Shown piece by piece: positions 46,263 to 56,388 of a DNA stretch of 64,000 bases; positions within the stretch are counted from its first letter, which is position 1, and the number at the start of each line of letters is the position of its first letter. This stretch comes from Planctomycetota bacterium (lineage in GTDB: Bacteria > Planctomycetota > J058 > J103), in the NCBI GenBank assembly GCA_026004615.1, contig BPJM01000002.1:310001-374000 (forward strand), read 5' to 3'. The notes below the pieces were generated by a model. It was not told the origin of the DNA. It was given only the letters and a program-made list of their open reading frames with translations, and made no database searches. Position numbers and translations under genes: made by a program.

Positions 46263-48516
46263 ATGCCGAGCGAAGCGGAGGTCCGCGAGGCGCTGGACTA
46301 CCACCGCCTGCCGCGGCCGGGCAAGCTCGAGGTGGTGCCGACCAAGCCGGTGACCACCCAGCGGGATCTGAGCCTCGCCTACACCCCGGGGGTCGCGGTG
46401 CCGTGCCGCGAGATCGCCCGGGAGGTGAGCCAGGTGTTCGAGTACACCAACCGCGGCAACCTGGTGGCGGTCGTCACCGACGGGACCGCGGTGCTGGGCC
46501 TGGGTGGCATCGGGCCCGAGGCCGGCAAGCCCGTCATGGAGGGCAAGGCGGTCCTGTTCAAGCGGCTCGGCTTCGTCGATGTGTTCGACATCGAGATCCG
46601 CGCCCCCAGCACCGAGGCCTTCATCGAGGCGGTCAAGGCGCTGGAGCCCACCTTCGGCGGCATCAACCTGGAGGACATCCGTGCGCCGGAGTGCTTCCTG
46701 ATCGAGGAGACGCTCGAGCGGGAGATGGACATCCCGGTCTTCCACGATGACCAGCACGGCACGGCGATCATCTCCGGGGCGGCGTTCCTCAACGCGCTGG
46801 AGCTGACCGGCAAGGACATCGCGCAGGTGCGGGTGGTGATCAACGGCGCGGGTGCCGCCGGCATCGCGTGCGCGCAGATGCTGGTCGACCTCGGGGTCAG
46901 GCGGGACAACCTCATCCTGTGCGACTCGCGCGGGGGTGATCTACCGCGGTCGCGATCCCGAGGGCACGAACCCCTACAAGGACCGGTTCGCCGCCGCCAC
47001 CGAGCTGCGCACGCTCGCCGAGGCGCTGCGGGATGCGGATGCGTTCCTCGGGGTCTCGGTCGCCGGCGTGGTGACGCCGGAGATGGTGCGCTCGATGGCG
47101 CGCGATCCGATCGTGTTCGCGATGGCCAATCCCGACCCCGAGATTACCTATGCGGAGGCGCGCCAGGCGCGCCCCGATGCCATCGTCGCCACCGGGCGGT
47201 CGGACTACCCAAACCAGGTCAACAACGTGCTCGGCTTTCCGTTCATCTTCCGCGGGGCGCTGGATACCCGCAGCCGCTACATCAACCTCGAGATGAAGCT
47301 GGCGGCGGTGCGGGCGCTGGCGGCGCTGGCCAGGAAGAAGGTGCCCGAGGCGGTCTCGCGCGCCTATGGCGGGCAGCGCTTCCGCTTCGGCCGCGACTAT
47401 CTGATCCCCAAGCCGTTCGATCCGCGCGCGCTCTACCACGTGGCGCCCGCGGTCGCCGAGGCGGCGATGCGCAGCGGCTCGGCGCGCCGCGAGCTCGACC
47501 TGGAGGCGTATCGCGAGCAGCTGCGCCGCCGCGTCGACCCGCGCCGCACCTTCGTCAGCCTGATGGTGATGAAGGCGCAGCGGGAGCGCCGCCGGATCGT
47601 GTTCCCCGAGGCGACGGATGAGCGCGTGCTGGAGGCGGCGAGCCGGATCGCGCGCGCCGAGATCGCGACCCCGGTGCTGGTCGGGCAGCGGGCCGCGATC
47701 GAGCGCGCGGCGGCCGAGGCGCAGCTCTCCCTGCAGGGGGTGGAGGTGTTCGAGGTGGCGGACGGCGAGGGGCTGGAGCGGGTGCGCGGCTATCTCGCCG
47801 AGCGGGGCGAGGTGGTGCCGGCCGCGCCCGGCGCGCCGCTCGATCCGTACCTGACCGGCCTGGCGCTGGTCGACCTGGGGCTCGCCGACGGCTTCGTCGG
47901 CGGGATCGGCCGCGCCTACGGCGAGGCGGTGCGGCCGGCGCTGCGGCTGATCGGCCGCGCGGAGGGGGTGCGCGTGGTGGCCGGGATGCACATCCTGCTC
48001 TGGCCCGAGCGGACGCTGTTCTTCGCCGACACCACGCTGGTGGTCGAGCCGAGCGCGAGCGAGCTGGCGGAGATCGCGCTGCTGACCGCGCGTGCGGTCC
48101 GGATGCTGGACATCGAGCCGAACGTGGCCATGGTCTCGTTTGCCAACCTCGGCGAGAACCCGCATCCGGCGGCGGCCAAGGTGGCGTGGGCGGTGGCGAA
48201 GCTGCGCGGGCGGGCCCCCGGGCTCAAGGTGGCCGGCGAGCTGCAGGCGGACGTGGCGCTCGATCCCGAGGCGTTCGCCTCCTTCATCCCGCCCCAGGCC
48301 CACCACGGCCCGGCCAACGTGCTGATCTTCCCCGATCTCGGGGCGGCCAACGCCGCCTTCCGGCTGGTCAAGGCGCTGGCGAAGGTGGAGGTGCTGGGGC
48401 CGTTCCTGCTCGGGTTGCGCCGGCCCGTCAACATCCTGCCGCGCGGCAGCACGGTCCAGGACCTGGTCGGCATGACCGCCATGACCGCCATGCTGGCCCA
48501 GGCGGCGGCGCGGTGA
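46263..48516 (+). CDS. maeB: NADP-malic enzyme with phosphotransacetylase-like domain (MaeB type); one frame change
   Basis: About 750 residues once one G is removed from the G5 run at 46932-46936, where CDSRG changes frame and continues GVIYRGRD. N-terminal half: [45 protein letters not shown] and the NADP-binding [13 protein letters not shown]. The C-terminal 320 residues are the phosphate acetyltransferase-like domain ([14 protein letters not shown], ... [12 protein letters not shown]) that regulates MaeB. It makes pyruvate, CO2 and NADPH from malate. Both halves are full length, so the break is likely a sequencing error. Its stop overlaps the start of the GGT gene (GTGA). Confidence 0.92.
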
Positions 48517-50378
48517 GGCGGCCGGCGCGCACGAGCAGCCTGCTCTGCGCGCTGCTGCTCGCACCGGCGGCGTGCCAGAGCGGCCCTGCCGTCCGCGGCC
48601 CGGCGCCGGTCGTCCACGGCAGCCGCGCCATGGTGGCCGCCGACCATCCGGAGGCGGCGCGCATCGGAGCCGAGGTGCTGGCGCGCGGGGGCAACGCGGC
48701 CGATGCGGCGGTCGCCGTCGCGCTGGCGATCGCGGTCTCGCGCCCGGAGTCGGCCGGGCTCGGAGGCGGGGCGTTCATCCTCGTCAAGCCGCCGGGTGCA
48801 GCGCCGGCGGTGGCGATCGATGCGCGCGAGACCGCTCCGGCGGCGGCGCGGCTGGAGCAGCTGCGGGACGCCCGCGGTCGGGTGGTCGCCGAGTGGGCGC
48901 GCACCGGCGCCCGCGCGGTCGCGACCCCGGGCCTGCTGGCGGGCCTGGTGCGGCTGTGGCGCGAGCATGGCTCGGGCCGCCTGGGCTGGGCGGAGCTGGT
49001 GGCACCGGCGATCGAGCTGGCGCGGCGGGGCGTGGTGGTCGATGCCTTCATGCACGAGCGGATGCGCAAGCTCGCCGAGCGGCTCGCCGCAGCCGAGGGC
49101 GGCCCCGCCGCCCCGGCGGCCGCGGGCGGCGCCCCGGGTGAGGCCGGCGCGACAGGGCGCCGGTCCGTGGAGGATCCCTTCGCCGAGACCCGCCGGAGCT
49201 TTCTCGGTCCAGGGGGCGAGCCGCTGCCGGTGGGAGCGCGGTTGGTGCAGCCGGCGCTCGCCGCGACGCTGGCCGAGATCGCGGCCGATCCGGAGGCGCT
49301 GTACCGGGGAAGGCTCGCCCGCCGGCTCGCCGCGCGCGTCGAGCGCGCCGGCGGCTGGCTCGCCGCCTCGGACCTGGCACGCTACCGGGCGGTGGTGCGC
49401 GAGCCGGTGGTGGCGGAGGTGGCGGGGCTCCGCGTGTACGCCATGCCGCCGCCGAGCAGCGGTGGCGCCGTGATGGTGCAGGTGCTGCGCGCGCTCGCGG
49501 CGGCGGGGCTGCTGCCCGAGCCGGCCGCCCGCGCCACTGGCGCGACACCGCGCGGGGCGGTGGCGCCCGTGTTCGCGCCGGAGTTCGCCCACGCGTTCGT
49601 CGAATGCCTCAAGCATGCCTACGCCGACCGCGCCACGCTGCTCGGCGATCCGGATGATCCCGAGCACGGCCCGGCGGTGCGCGCTGCGGCCCGGGCCATG
49701 ATCGCGCCGGAGCATGCGGCGCGGGTCGCGGCGGCGCTGCGGCACGGGCCGCTCGCGCCAGCTGCCTATGGCCTGCGCGCGCTGCGCGACAGGACCGGCG
49801 GCACCAGCCACCTCTCGGTGCTGGACGCGCAGGGCGGCGCGGTGGCGCTCACCATGTCGATCAACCTCTCCTATGGCTCGCTGATCACCTGCGAGGGCAT
49901 CGTGCTCAACGACCACATGGACGACTTCACGCTCGACCCGGCGGTGCCGAACGAGTTCGGGCTGCTCCAGTCCGAGCGGAACCTCTTGCGGGCCGGGCGG
50001 CGGCCGCTGTCGAGCATGACGCCGGTGGTGGTCACGGACGCGCGCACGGGGCGGGTGGTCCTGGTGGCCGGAGCGGCGGGCGGTCCCCGCATCATCACCG
50101 CAACGCTGCACACCGCGCTGCGCCACGCCTGGTTCGGCGAACCGCTCGCGCGCGCGGTCGCCGCCCCGCGCTACCACCACCAGTGGATGCCCGATCTGCT
50201 GATGCTCGAGCCCGGGGTGCCGGCGCCGACGGTGGCGGCGCTGCGGGCCCGCGGGCACCGCACCGGCCGCTATCCGGCGGACGCGGGGCGCGTCAACGCG
50301 GTGGGGCTGGGCGATGACGGCCGCACGCTGGTCGGCGCCGGCAGCCCCCGCGGGGGCGGGGCGGCGGCCGGCTTCTGA
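48513..50378 (+). CDS. ggt: Gamma-glutamyltranspeptidase, lipoprotein form
   Basis: 621 residues; GTG 48513 overlaps the maeB stop. A short signal with lipobox APAAC (about residue 20) suggests lipid anchoring instead of free periplasmic location. Large-subunit features include [20 protein letters not shown] and [14 protein letters not shown]. The autocatalytic nucleophile is T431 in [10 protein letters not shown], followed by [11 protein letters not shown], and [10 protein letters not shown] near the C-terminus. It cleaves the gamma-glutamyl bond of glutathione and related peptides. Family length is typical; the linker around residues 190-220 is longer and Ala-rich. Confidence 0.9.
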   Translation: MRRPARTSSLLCALLLAPAACQSGPAVRGPAPVVHGSRAMVAADHPEAARIGAEVLARGGNAADAAVAVALAIAVSRPESAGLGGGAFILVKPPGAAPAVAIDARETAPAAARLEQLRDARGRVVAEWARTGARAVATPGLLAGLVRLWREHGSGRLGWAELVAPAIELARRGVVVDAFMHERMRKLAERLAAAEGGPAAPAAAGGAPGEAGATGRRSVEDPFAETRRSFLGPGGEPLPVGARLVQPALAATLAEIAADPEALYRGRLARRLAARVERAGGWLAASDLARYRAVVREPVVAEVAGLRVYAMPPPSSGGAVMVQVLRALAAAGLLPEPAARATGATPRGAVAPVFAPEFAHAFVECLKHAYADRATLLGDPDDPEHGPAVRAAARAMIAPEHAARVAAALRHGPLAPAAYGLRALRDRTGGTSHLSVLDAQGGAVALTMSINLSYGSLITCEGIVLNDHMDDFTLDPAVPNEFGLLQSERNLLRAGRRPLSSMTPVVVTDARTGRVVLVAGAAGGPRIITATLHTALRHAWFGEPLARAVAAPRYHHQWMPDLLMLEPGVPAPTVAALRARGHRTGRYPADAGRVNAVGLGDDGRTLVGAGSPRGGGAAAGF

Positions 50379-50408
50379 GGAGGAGGCGGCGGGAGAGGGG
50401 CACGGCGC

Positions 50409-51066
50409 ATGCGCCTGATCACGCTCGAAGGCGGTCTGGACAGAAACCTCTGCTATCTCGCCGCGGCCGAGGCGGCCGCGGAGGCGGTGCTGGTCGATGC
50501 GGCGGTGGAGGCGGAGGCGATCCTGCAGGCGCTTGCGCGCGAGCGGCTGCAACTCGAGTTGCTGGTGCTCACCCACGCGCACCACGACCACTGGATCGCG
50601 GCGGCCGAGGTCCTGGCCCGCACCGGCGCCGCGCTGGCCGCCTTCGGCGAGAGCGGTCCCCGGCTGGGGCTGGCCAGCGGCCGCTACCGGGCGCTCCGGG
50701 ACGGCGAGGAGTTCCGGGCAGGGGGGGCTGCTCTGGCGGGCGCTGCACACCCCCGGGCACGAGCCGCATCACATCTGCCTGTATCTGCCCGAGGAGCACG
50801 CGCTGTTCACCGGCGATGTCCTGTTCATCGGCCGCACGGGCCGCACCGTCGCCCCCGGCGCCGACACCCGGCAGCTCTACCGCAGCCTGCGCAGCCGGGT
50901 GCTGGTGCTGCCCGATCGGACCCGGCTCTACCCGGGACACGACTACGGCCCGGTCCGCAGTCGAACCCTCGGGGAGGAGCGCGCGGTCAACCCGTGGTTG
51001 CAGGCCGAGGACGAGCAGGCGTTCGTGCGCGTGATGCAGGAGTACGAGCGCCGCCGCCGCGGCTGA
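50409..51066 (+). CDS. Metallo-beta-lactamase-fold hydrolase (glyoxalase II-like); one frame change
   Basis: ATG 50409. The metal site is THAHHDH with H56, H58, D60 and H61. A single frame change falls in a run of seven G (50721-50727). Reading six G restores GGLLWRALHTPGHEPHHI, TGDVLFIGRTG and YPGHDYG, the later His and Asp ligands. The whole is about 218 residues, shorter than glyoxalase II (GloB), and lacks its C-terminal helical domain, so a persulfide dioxygenase or generic thioester hydrolase is equally possible. It begins 30 bases after ggt, which acts on glutathione, so a glutathione-thioester role is reasonable. Confidence 0.82.
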
Positions 51067-51102
51067 GGAGGCGCGCGGTGCCGCGGCGGCAGGCGTGTCG
51101 CG

Positions 51103-51225
51103 GTGCGCCGCAGCTGGCGGAACCGACAACACCTGTCAGCCGCGTTGGGGCGGGTGATCCGGTTCCGGGACAGGTACTACTACGCATGGCAATGGCCGCT
51201 CGTGCTTCCTAACCTCAAGAGATAG
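51103..51225 (+). CDS. Possible small basic aromatic protein
   Basis: A 40-codon frame from GTG 51103, with an unusual content: the C-terminal half has several Tyr/Trp, Arg and hydrophobic residues (VIRFRDRYYYAWQWPLVLPN). The ribosome-binding site is poor and no family is known to me. It could be chance. Confidence 0.25.
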   Translation: MRRSWRNRQHLSAALGRVIRFRDRYYYAWQWPLVLPNLKR

Positions 51226-51427
51226 GAGGCAGATCGGCTCCGCGCGGCGCTGCAGCGCCCAGGCGGCGCTAATCCGGCGGGACGCTCCTGCCGAAGACAG
51301 CTATGAGCGGTCAGCAGTCCAGGCAGCGGTCTGGCGGCCCGCATCGGTCACGCGCAGGCGTGAACATCGCCGGGCGTGGGGCGTCGGAGCTGGCTGAGAG
51401 CACCAGGGCCCGCGCGGAGGAACAGCC

Positions 51428-51547
51428 GTGTCCGCGAGTCGTGAGCCGAGCCAGGAGCGGCGGGACGAGCGCCAGGAGGCCGAGCGCAAGCCCAGCCACC
51501 ACCTGGATCCGGTGTTCGAGCTGGAGCCGTTTCCGTTCGGCGACTGA
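51428..51547 (+). CDS. Possible small charged protein
   Basis: 39 residues from GTG 51428, preceded by GCGGAGGAACA. It is rich in Arg, Glu and Gln in the first half and ends in acidic/aromatic residues (HHLDPVFELEPFPFGD). No family is known. The good ribosome-binding site and codon use make it plausible. Confidence 0.35.
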   Translation: MSASREPSQERRDERQEAERKPSHHLDPVFELEPFPFGD

Positions 51548-51763
51548 GCGGGCGGTGCAAAGGGCCAGTGGCATGGCGCGGGGCGCCAGTGCCGGTGGCG
51601 CCTGCGGGGCAACCCCGGGCCCGCATCACCGGTCCAACGGGATGCGGGGGGCGCACCGCGGCGCGGCAGGGAAGACGGCACGGGCCTTGCAAAATACGGA
51701 TCGGTGAGGGCCGGTCCGGATGCCGGGTGCGGATGGACGGCCCGGCCGTGGAGGTGCGAACCG

Positions 51764-51928
51764 ATGGGCGCCGATCGCTTCGATGAGCGGCAGCTCTTCG
51801 CGTGTGAAGATGTCGAGTTCGTGGTGACGAGTGCGGGCGAGCTGGTCCTGCAGGTCAGATCGGAGGACGCCGAGCCGCTGGTGCTGGAGAAGGCCCGCAT
51901 CGACGACGAACTGGCGCCGAAGGAATAG
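51764..51928 (+). CDS. Small acidic hypothetical protein
   Basis: 54 residues from ATG 51764, which has a proper GTGGAGG site. The protein is acidic with alternating hydrophobic residues (LFACEDVEFVVTSAGELVLQ), as in a short beta-sheet. No family is recognised. It is the best of the three small ORFs in the 700-base gap between the hydrolase and the PPIase. Confidence 0.5.
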   Translation: MGADRFDERQLFACEDVEFVVTSAGELVLQVRSEDAEPLVLEKARIDDELAPKE

Positions 51929-51972
51929 GCGCCGAAGGAGTAACCCGCCCCCAGCGGAGCGTGCCGGAGCGC

Positions 51973-52026
51973 GGGGTCGGAAGCGGACGGCGGGCGGTGC
52001 CCGCTGGAGGCTCCCGACCCCCTTTT
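51973..52026. terminator. Candidate bidirectional terminator
   Basis: GGGGTCGG (51973-51980) pairs with CCGACCCC (52014-52021) around an inner stem GCGGGC/GCCCGC (51990-51995/51999-52004); TTTT follows at 52023. It lies between the convergent small acidic gene and the PPIase gene. Confidence 0.5.
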
Positions 52027-52057
52027 GCTGGGGGGACCCTGCGCCCGCGCCCTCCCC

Positions 52058-53518
52058 TCACTCGTAGCGCTGGATCAGGTGATATCCGAAGGGCGTCCTC
52101 ACCGGCTGCGACAGCTCGCCGACCCGGAGCTTGAAGGCTGCTTCGGCGAATGCCGGCACCATCTGCTCGCGCGTGAAATGGCCGAGATCGCCCCCGTTCT
52201 GCGCGGCGCTGGGGTCGTCGGAATACCGCCGCGCCAGCTCCGCGAAGTCCGCTCCCGCTTCGAGCTGCTGGCGGATCTCGGCGATGCGCGCCCGCGCCTC
52301 GGCCTCGGTCCGCTCGGTACGCGCCCGCTCCGCGCCTGCGAACTGCACCAGGATATGGCGGCACGCCACGGTCTGGAGTTCCAGCCGCTCACCGATCACC
52401 ACTCCGAGCGGGGTGAGCAGCGGCTCGCTCACCTGGCCGACGCCGAGGCGGAACAGCGGCCGCAGCTCGGGGATGGTCCGGCGGCGATCGAGCGTCATCG
52501 GCCCGTCGCCAGGAGGGTTGCGGGTGGGGTCGTAGTGGTCGCTGTAGCGCCGGACCAGCTCCGCGAAATCCGCCCCCCGAGCGCGGGCGAGTGCCGCGAT
52601 GCGGCGTGCCACCGCCAGCGCCTCCTCGCGGTCATAGGGCACGCCCGCATCCGCGCCGCGCGCGCCGCGGTACTGCACCACCAGCAGCCGCGCCCGGATC
52701 AGCGGCGCCTCGCTCCCGGTGTCGCGCGGCTGGCGCGCCGGGTCCGGCTCCGCCTGCGGCTCGGGCACCTCCTTGCGCCGCGCCGCCCGCTCCGCCGCGG
52801 CCGCCTCCTCGCGCTGGCGCAGGATCTCGCGCTCCACCGCCGCGGCGTCCCACGCCTTCGCCCTTTCGCCCACGCGCAGGATGCGGATCGTGCGGATGAC
52901 GACCGGCTGCGCGGGACGGTCGCCGGGCCCGGTCGGCACCTTGCCGATCCGCGCCAGCACGTCCTGGCCACGCACCAGGCGCCCGAACACCGCGTGCCGC
53001 CCGTCCAGCCAGGGCGTTGCCGCGAGCGTGATGAAGAACTGGCTGCCGTTGGTGTTCGGTCCCGCATTCGCCATCGACAACACCCCTGCACCGTCGTGGC
53101 GCAGCTCGGGGTGGAACTCGTCGGGGAAGCTGTAGCCCGGCCCGCCGGTGCCGTTGCCGAGCGGGTCGCCGCCCTGGATCATGAACCCGTCGATGATCCG
53201 GTGGAACGTCAGGCCATCGTAGAAGGGACGCCGCACCTGCTCGCCCGTGCGGGGTTCCCGCCAGGCCTTGGTGCCCTCGGCCAGGCCCACGAAGTTGGCC
53301 ACCGTGAGCGGCGCCCGCTCGTAGTCCAGCCGCGCCACCATGATGCCGTGCTCGGTCTCGATGCGGGCGTAGATGCCGTCCGGCAGCGCTTCGCCCTCGG
53401 CCGGCGCCGGTGCGCCGCCGCCCTCGGCCCCCGGCTCGCCGCCCAGAGCCGGCACCGCCATCCACCCTGCGAGCCCGAGGGCCGCCCCGAGTACCACCGC
53501 CACGCCCAGCCGCCGCAT
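52058..53518 (-). CDS. Cyclophilin - parvulin - parvulin fusion peptidyl-prolyl isomerase
   Basis: 486 residues; ATG 53518 follows GGGAGGAAG. A signal peptide ends near residue 27, so it is exported. Residues 47-215 are a cyclophilin with R107 in [15 protein letters not shown] and [14 protein letters not shown] charged helix (about 222-255) leads to two parvulin domains, 275-378 and 386-486; the second has [27 protein letters not shown] and [10 protein letters not shown], and the first a weaker version (GPMTL in place of GGDLG). So two unrelated PPIase folds sit in one chain. It should help fold periplasmic or outer-membrane proteins, as SurA and PpiA do separately. Confidence 0.92.
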   Translation of the reverse strand: MRRLGVAVVLGAALGLAGWMAVPALGGEPGAEGGGAPAPAEGEALPDGIYARIETEHGIMVARLDYERAPLTVANFVGLAEGTKAWREPRTGEQVRRPFYDGLTFHRIIDGFMIQGGDPLGNGTGGPGYSFPDEFHPELRHDGAGVLSMANAGPNTNGSQFFITLAATPWLDGRHAVFGRLVRGQDVLARIGKVPTGPGDRPAQPVVIRTIRILRVGERAKAWDAAAVEREILRQREEAAAAERAARRKEVPEPQAEPDPARQPRDTGSEAPLIRARLLVVQYRGARGADAGVPYDREEALAVARRIAALARARGADFAELVRRYSDHYDPTRNPPGDGPMTLDRRRTIPELRPLFRLGVGQVSEPLLTPLGVVIGERLELQTVACRHILVQFAGAERARTERTEAEARARIAEIRQQLEAGADFAELARRYSDDPSAAQNGGDLGHFTREQMVPAFAEAAFKLRVGELSQPVRTPFGYHLIQRYE

Positions 53519-53675
53519 CGCTTCCTCCCACCTGCCGAGCCGCGGAGCGAGCAGTATCGCGCCGGGGCGCAGGCGGCGCAACCCGGTGGCGGCGGCGCGG
53601 GGGATTCCGCTGGCGGCGCCGGATCGGATAGAGTCAGCCCCGGTCCAGCAGGCTGAGGGAGTTCGAGCCGTGCCC

Positions 53676-54980
<1,305 letters not shown>

Positions 54981-55047
54981 GCGCGGGTGCGGCGCCGCCC
55001 CCTGTGGTGCCGGGCCCGGCCTGGCTCCAGGGCCGGTGCGGTACGGG

Positions 55048-56316
55048 CTAGCCCTCGCCGCCGTTGCCCTCGGCGTCGGCATCGTCGGCCGAGGGTGCCA
55101 GCGGCGCATGCCCGGCGGGCACCGCCACCCGCTGGCGCACCTGCTCCAGCGGCGGCTTGGGCGGCACCACCTCCCGGCGCACATAGACGGTGCGGGTGGG
55201 GAAGGCGATCTCGACGCCGAGCTCCGCCAGCACCTCCATGAACCGCAGGCTGATCTGCTCCTTGATCCGCATGTACTCGGTCCAGACGGTGCTGCGGGTG
55301 AAGTAGTAGACGAAGATCTCGAGCGCCGAGTCGCCGAACTCACTGAAGTTGACCATCCAGAAGTCCTGGTCCACCTCCGGGGACTCCGCGAGCACGCGGC
55401 GGAAGGCGTCCACGACCGCCCGCACGCGCTCGGGCTCGGTGTCGTAGCCGATGCCGACGGTCTGCACCACACGCCGCTTGGGCATGCGCGAAAAGTTGTT
55501 GATCGGCTGGTGTGCGATCTTGGAGTTCGGCACGGTGATCAGCGTCTTGGCGAAGGTCCGGATGCGCGTCGAGCGCAGCCCCACCTCCTCCACCACCCCC
55601 TCGATGTCGCCCACCTGGATCCAGTCGCCCACCTGGAACGGCCGGTCGAGAAAGATCATGATCGAGCCGAAGAAGTTCTGCAGCGTGTCCTGGCTGGCGA
55701 GGGCGAGTGCGGCGCCGCCGAGCGAGAAACCCGCGAGCAGGGCCCCGACCGGATACCCCAGGTTCTGCACCACCAGGATGAACGCCATGAGCGCCACGAA
55801 CACCTTGAGGCTGCGGCGCACGATCGGCACCAGCTGATCGTCGAGCCGGGAGGCGGTGCGCGCGGTCAGCCGCTCGACCGCAAACGCCACGACGTCGCAC
55901 AGGTTGAAGCCGGCCCAGCTCACCAGGACCACGACCAGCACCCCGAGCAGCCGCTCGCAGACCTCCTCCGCCTCGCCGCTGAGCGGCAGCGCCCAGATGG
56001 CGACTGCCAAGCCCGCGACCAGCACCGCGAAGCCGAGCGGCCGCCGGATCGCGGCCACGACGCGGTCGTCGATCTCGGTCGCCGTGCTTCGGCTGAGCCG
56101 CGTGAGGTGGTGGATCGCCCAGTCGGCGATCACCTTGCGCGCCAGGGTGGCGGCGAAGATCGCGGCGAAGGCGAGCGCGTAGCTCGTCCAGTGCTGCGAC
56201 AGTGCCGTCCAAAGGGTGCGGGCGAGGTCCTCGAGTTGCGTCATGCCCGGCACCGCGGTGAGCTGCACCTGCGCGGCGAGCACGAGCACGGATCCGCCCC
56301 CGGCACCTGCTGGCAT
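55048..56316 (-). CDS. MscS-type mechanosensitive channel
   Basis: 422 residues with four to five membrane helices (about 40-62, 85-110, 120-142, 162-190) before the pore helix and the beta domain. The typical MscS stretches are FSLGGAALALASQDTLQNFF and FQVGDWIQVGDIEGVVEEVG, followed by TVPNSKIAHQPINNFSR. It releases solutes at low osmolarity. It ends at residue 422 with a charged tail. Confidence 0.92.
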   Translation of the reverse strand: MPAGAGGGSVLVLAAQVQLTAVPGMTQLEDLARTLWTALSQHWTSYALAFAAIFAATLARKVIADWAIHHLTRLSRSTATEIDDRVVAAIRRPLGFAVLVAGLAVAIWALPLSGEAEEVCERLLGVLVVVLVSWAGFNLCDVVAFAVERLTARTASRLDDQLVPIVRRSLKVFVALMAFILVVQNLGYPVGALLAGFSLGGAALALASQDTLQNFFGSIMIFLDRPFQVGDWIQVGDIEGVVEEVGLRSTRIRTFAKTLITVPNSKIAHQPINNFSRMPKRRVVQTVGIGYDTEPERVRAVVDAFRRVLAESPEVDQDFWMVNFSEFGDSALEIFVYYFTRSTVWTEYMRIKEQISLRFMEVLAELGVEIAFPTRTVYVRREVVPPKPPLEQVRQRVAVPAGHAPLAPSADDADAEGNGGEG

Positions 56317-56388
56317 GGCCTCCTCCCGGCTGCTGCGCCTGGCGGCGCCGCCTCTCCGCGCGAGAGGATAGCCACCGGTCCGCGCAGG

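Noticed and set aside
46932..46936. Programmed frameshift in the malic enzyme
   Set aside because: A G5 run with no slippery-site structure; the same pattern of single extra G/C occurs in unrelated genes, so a sequencing error is simpler.
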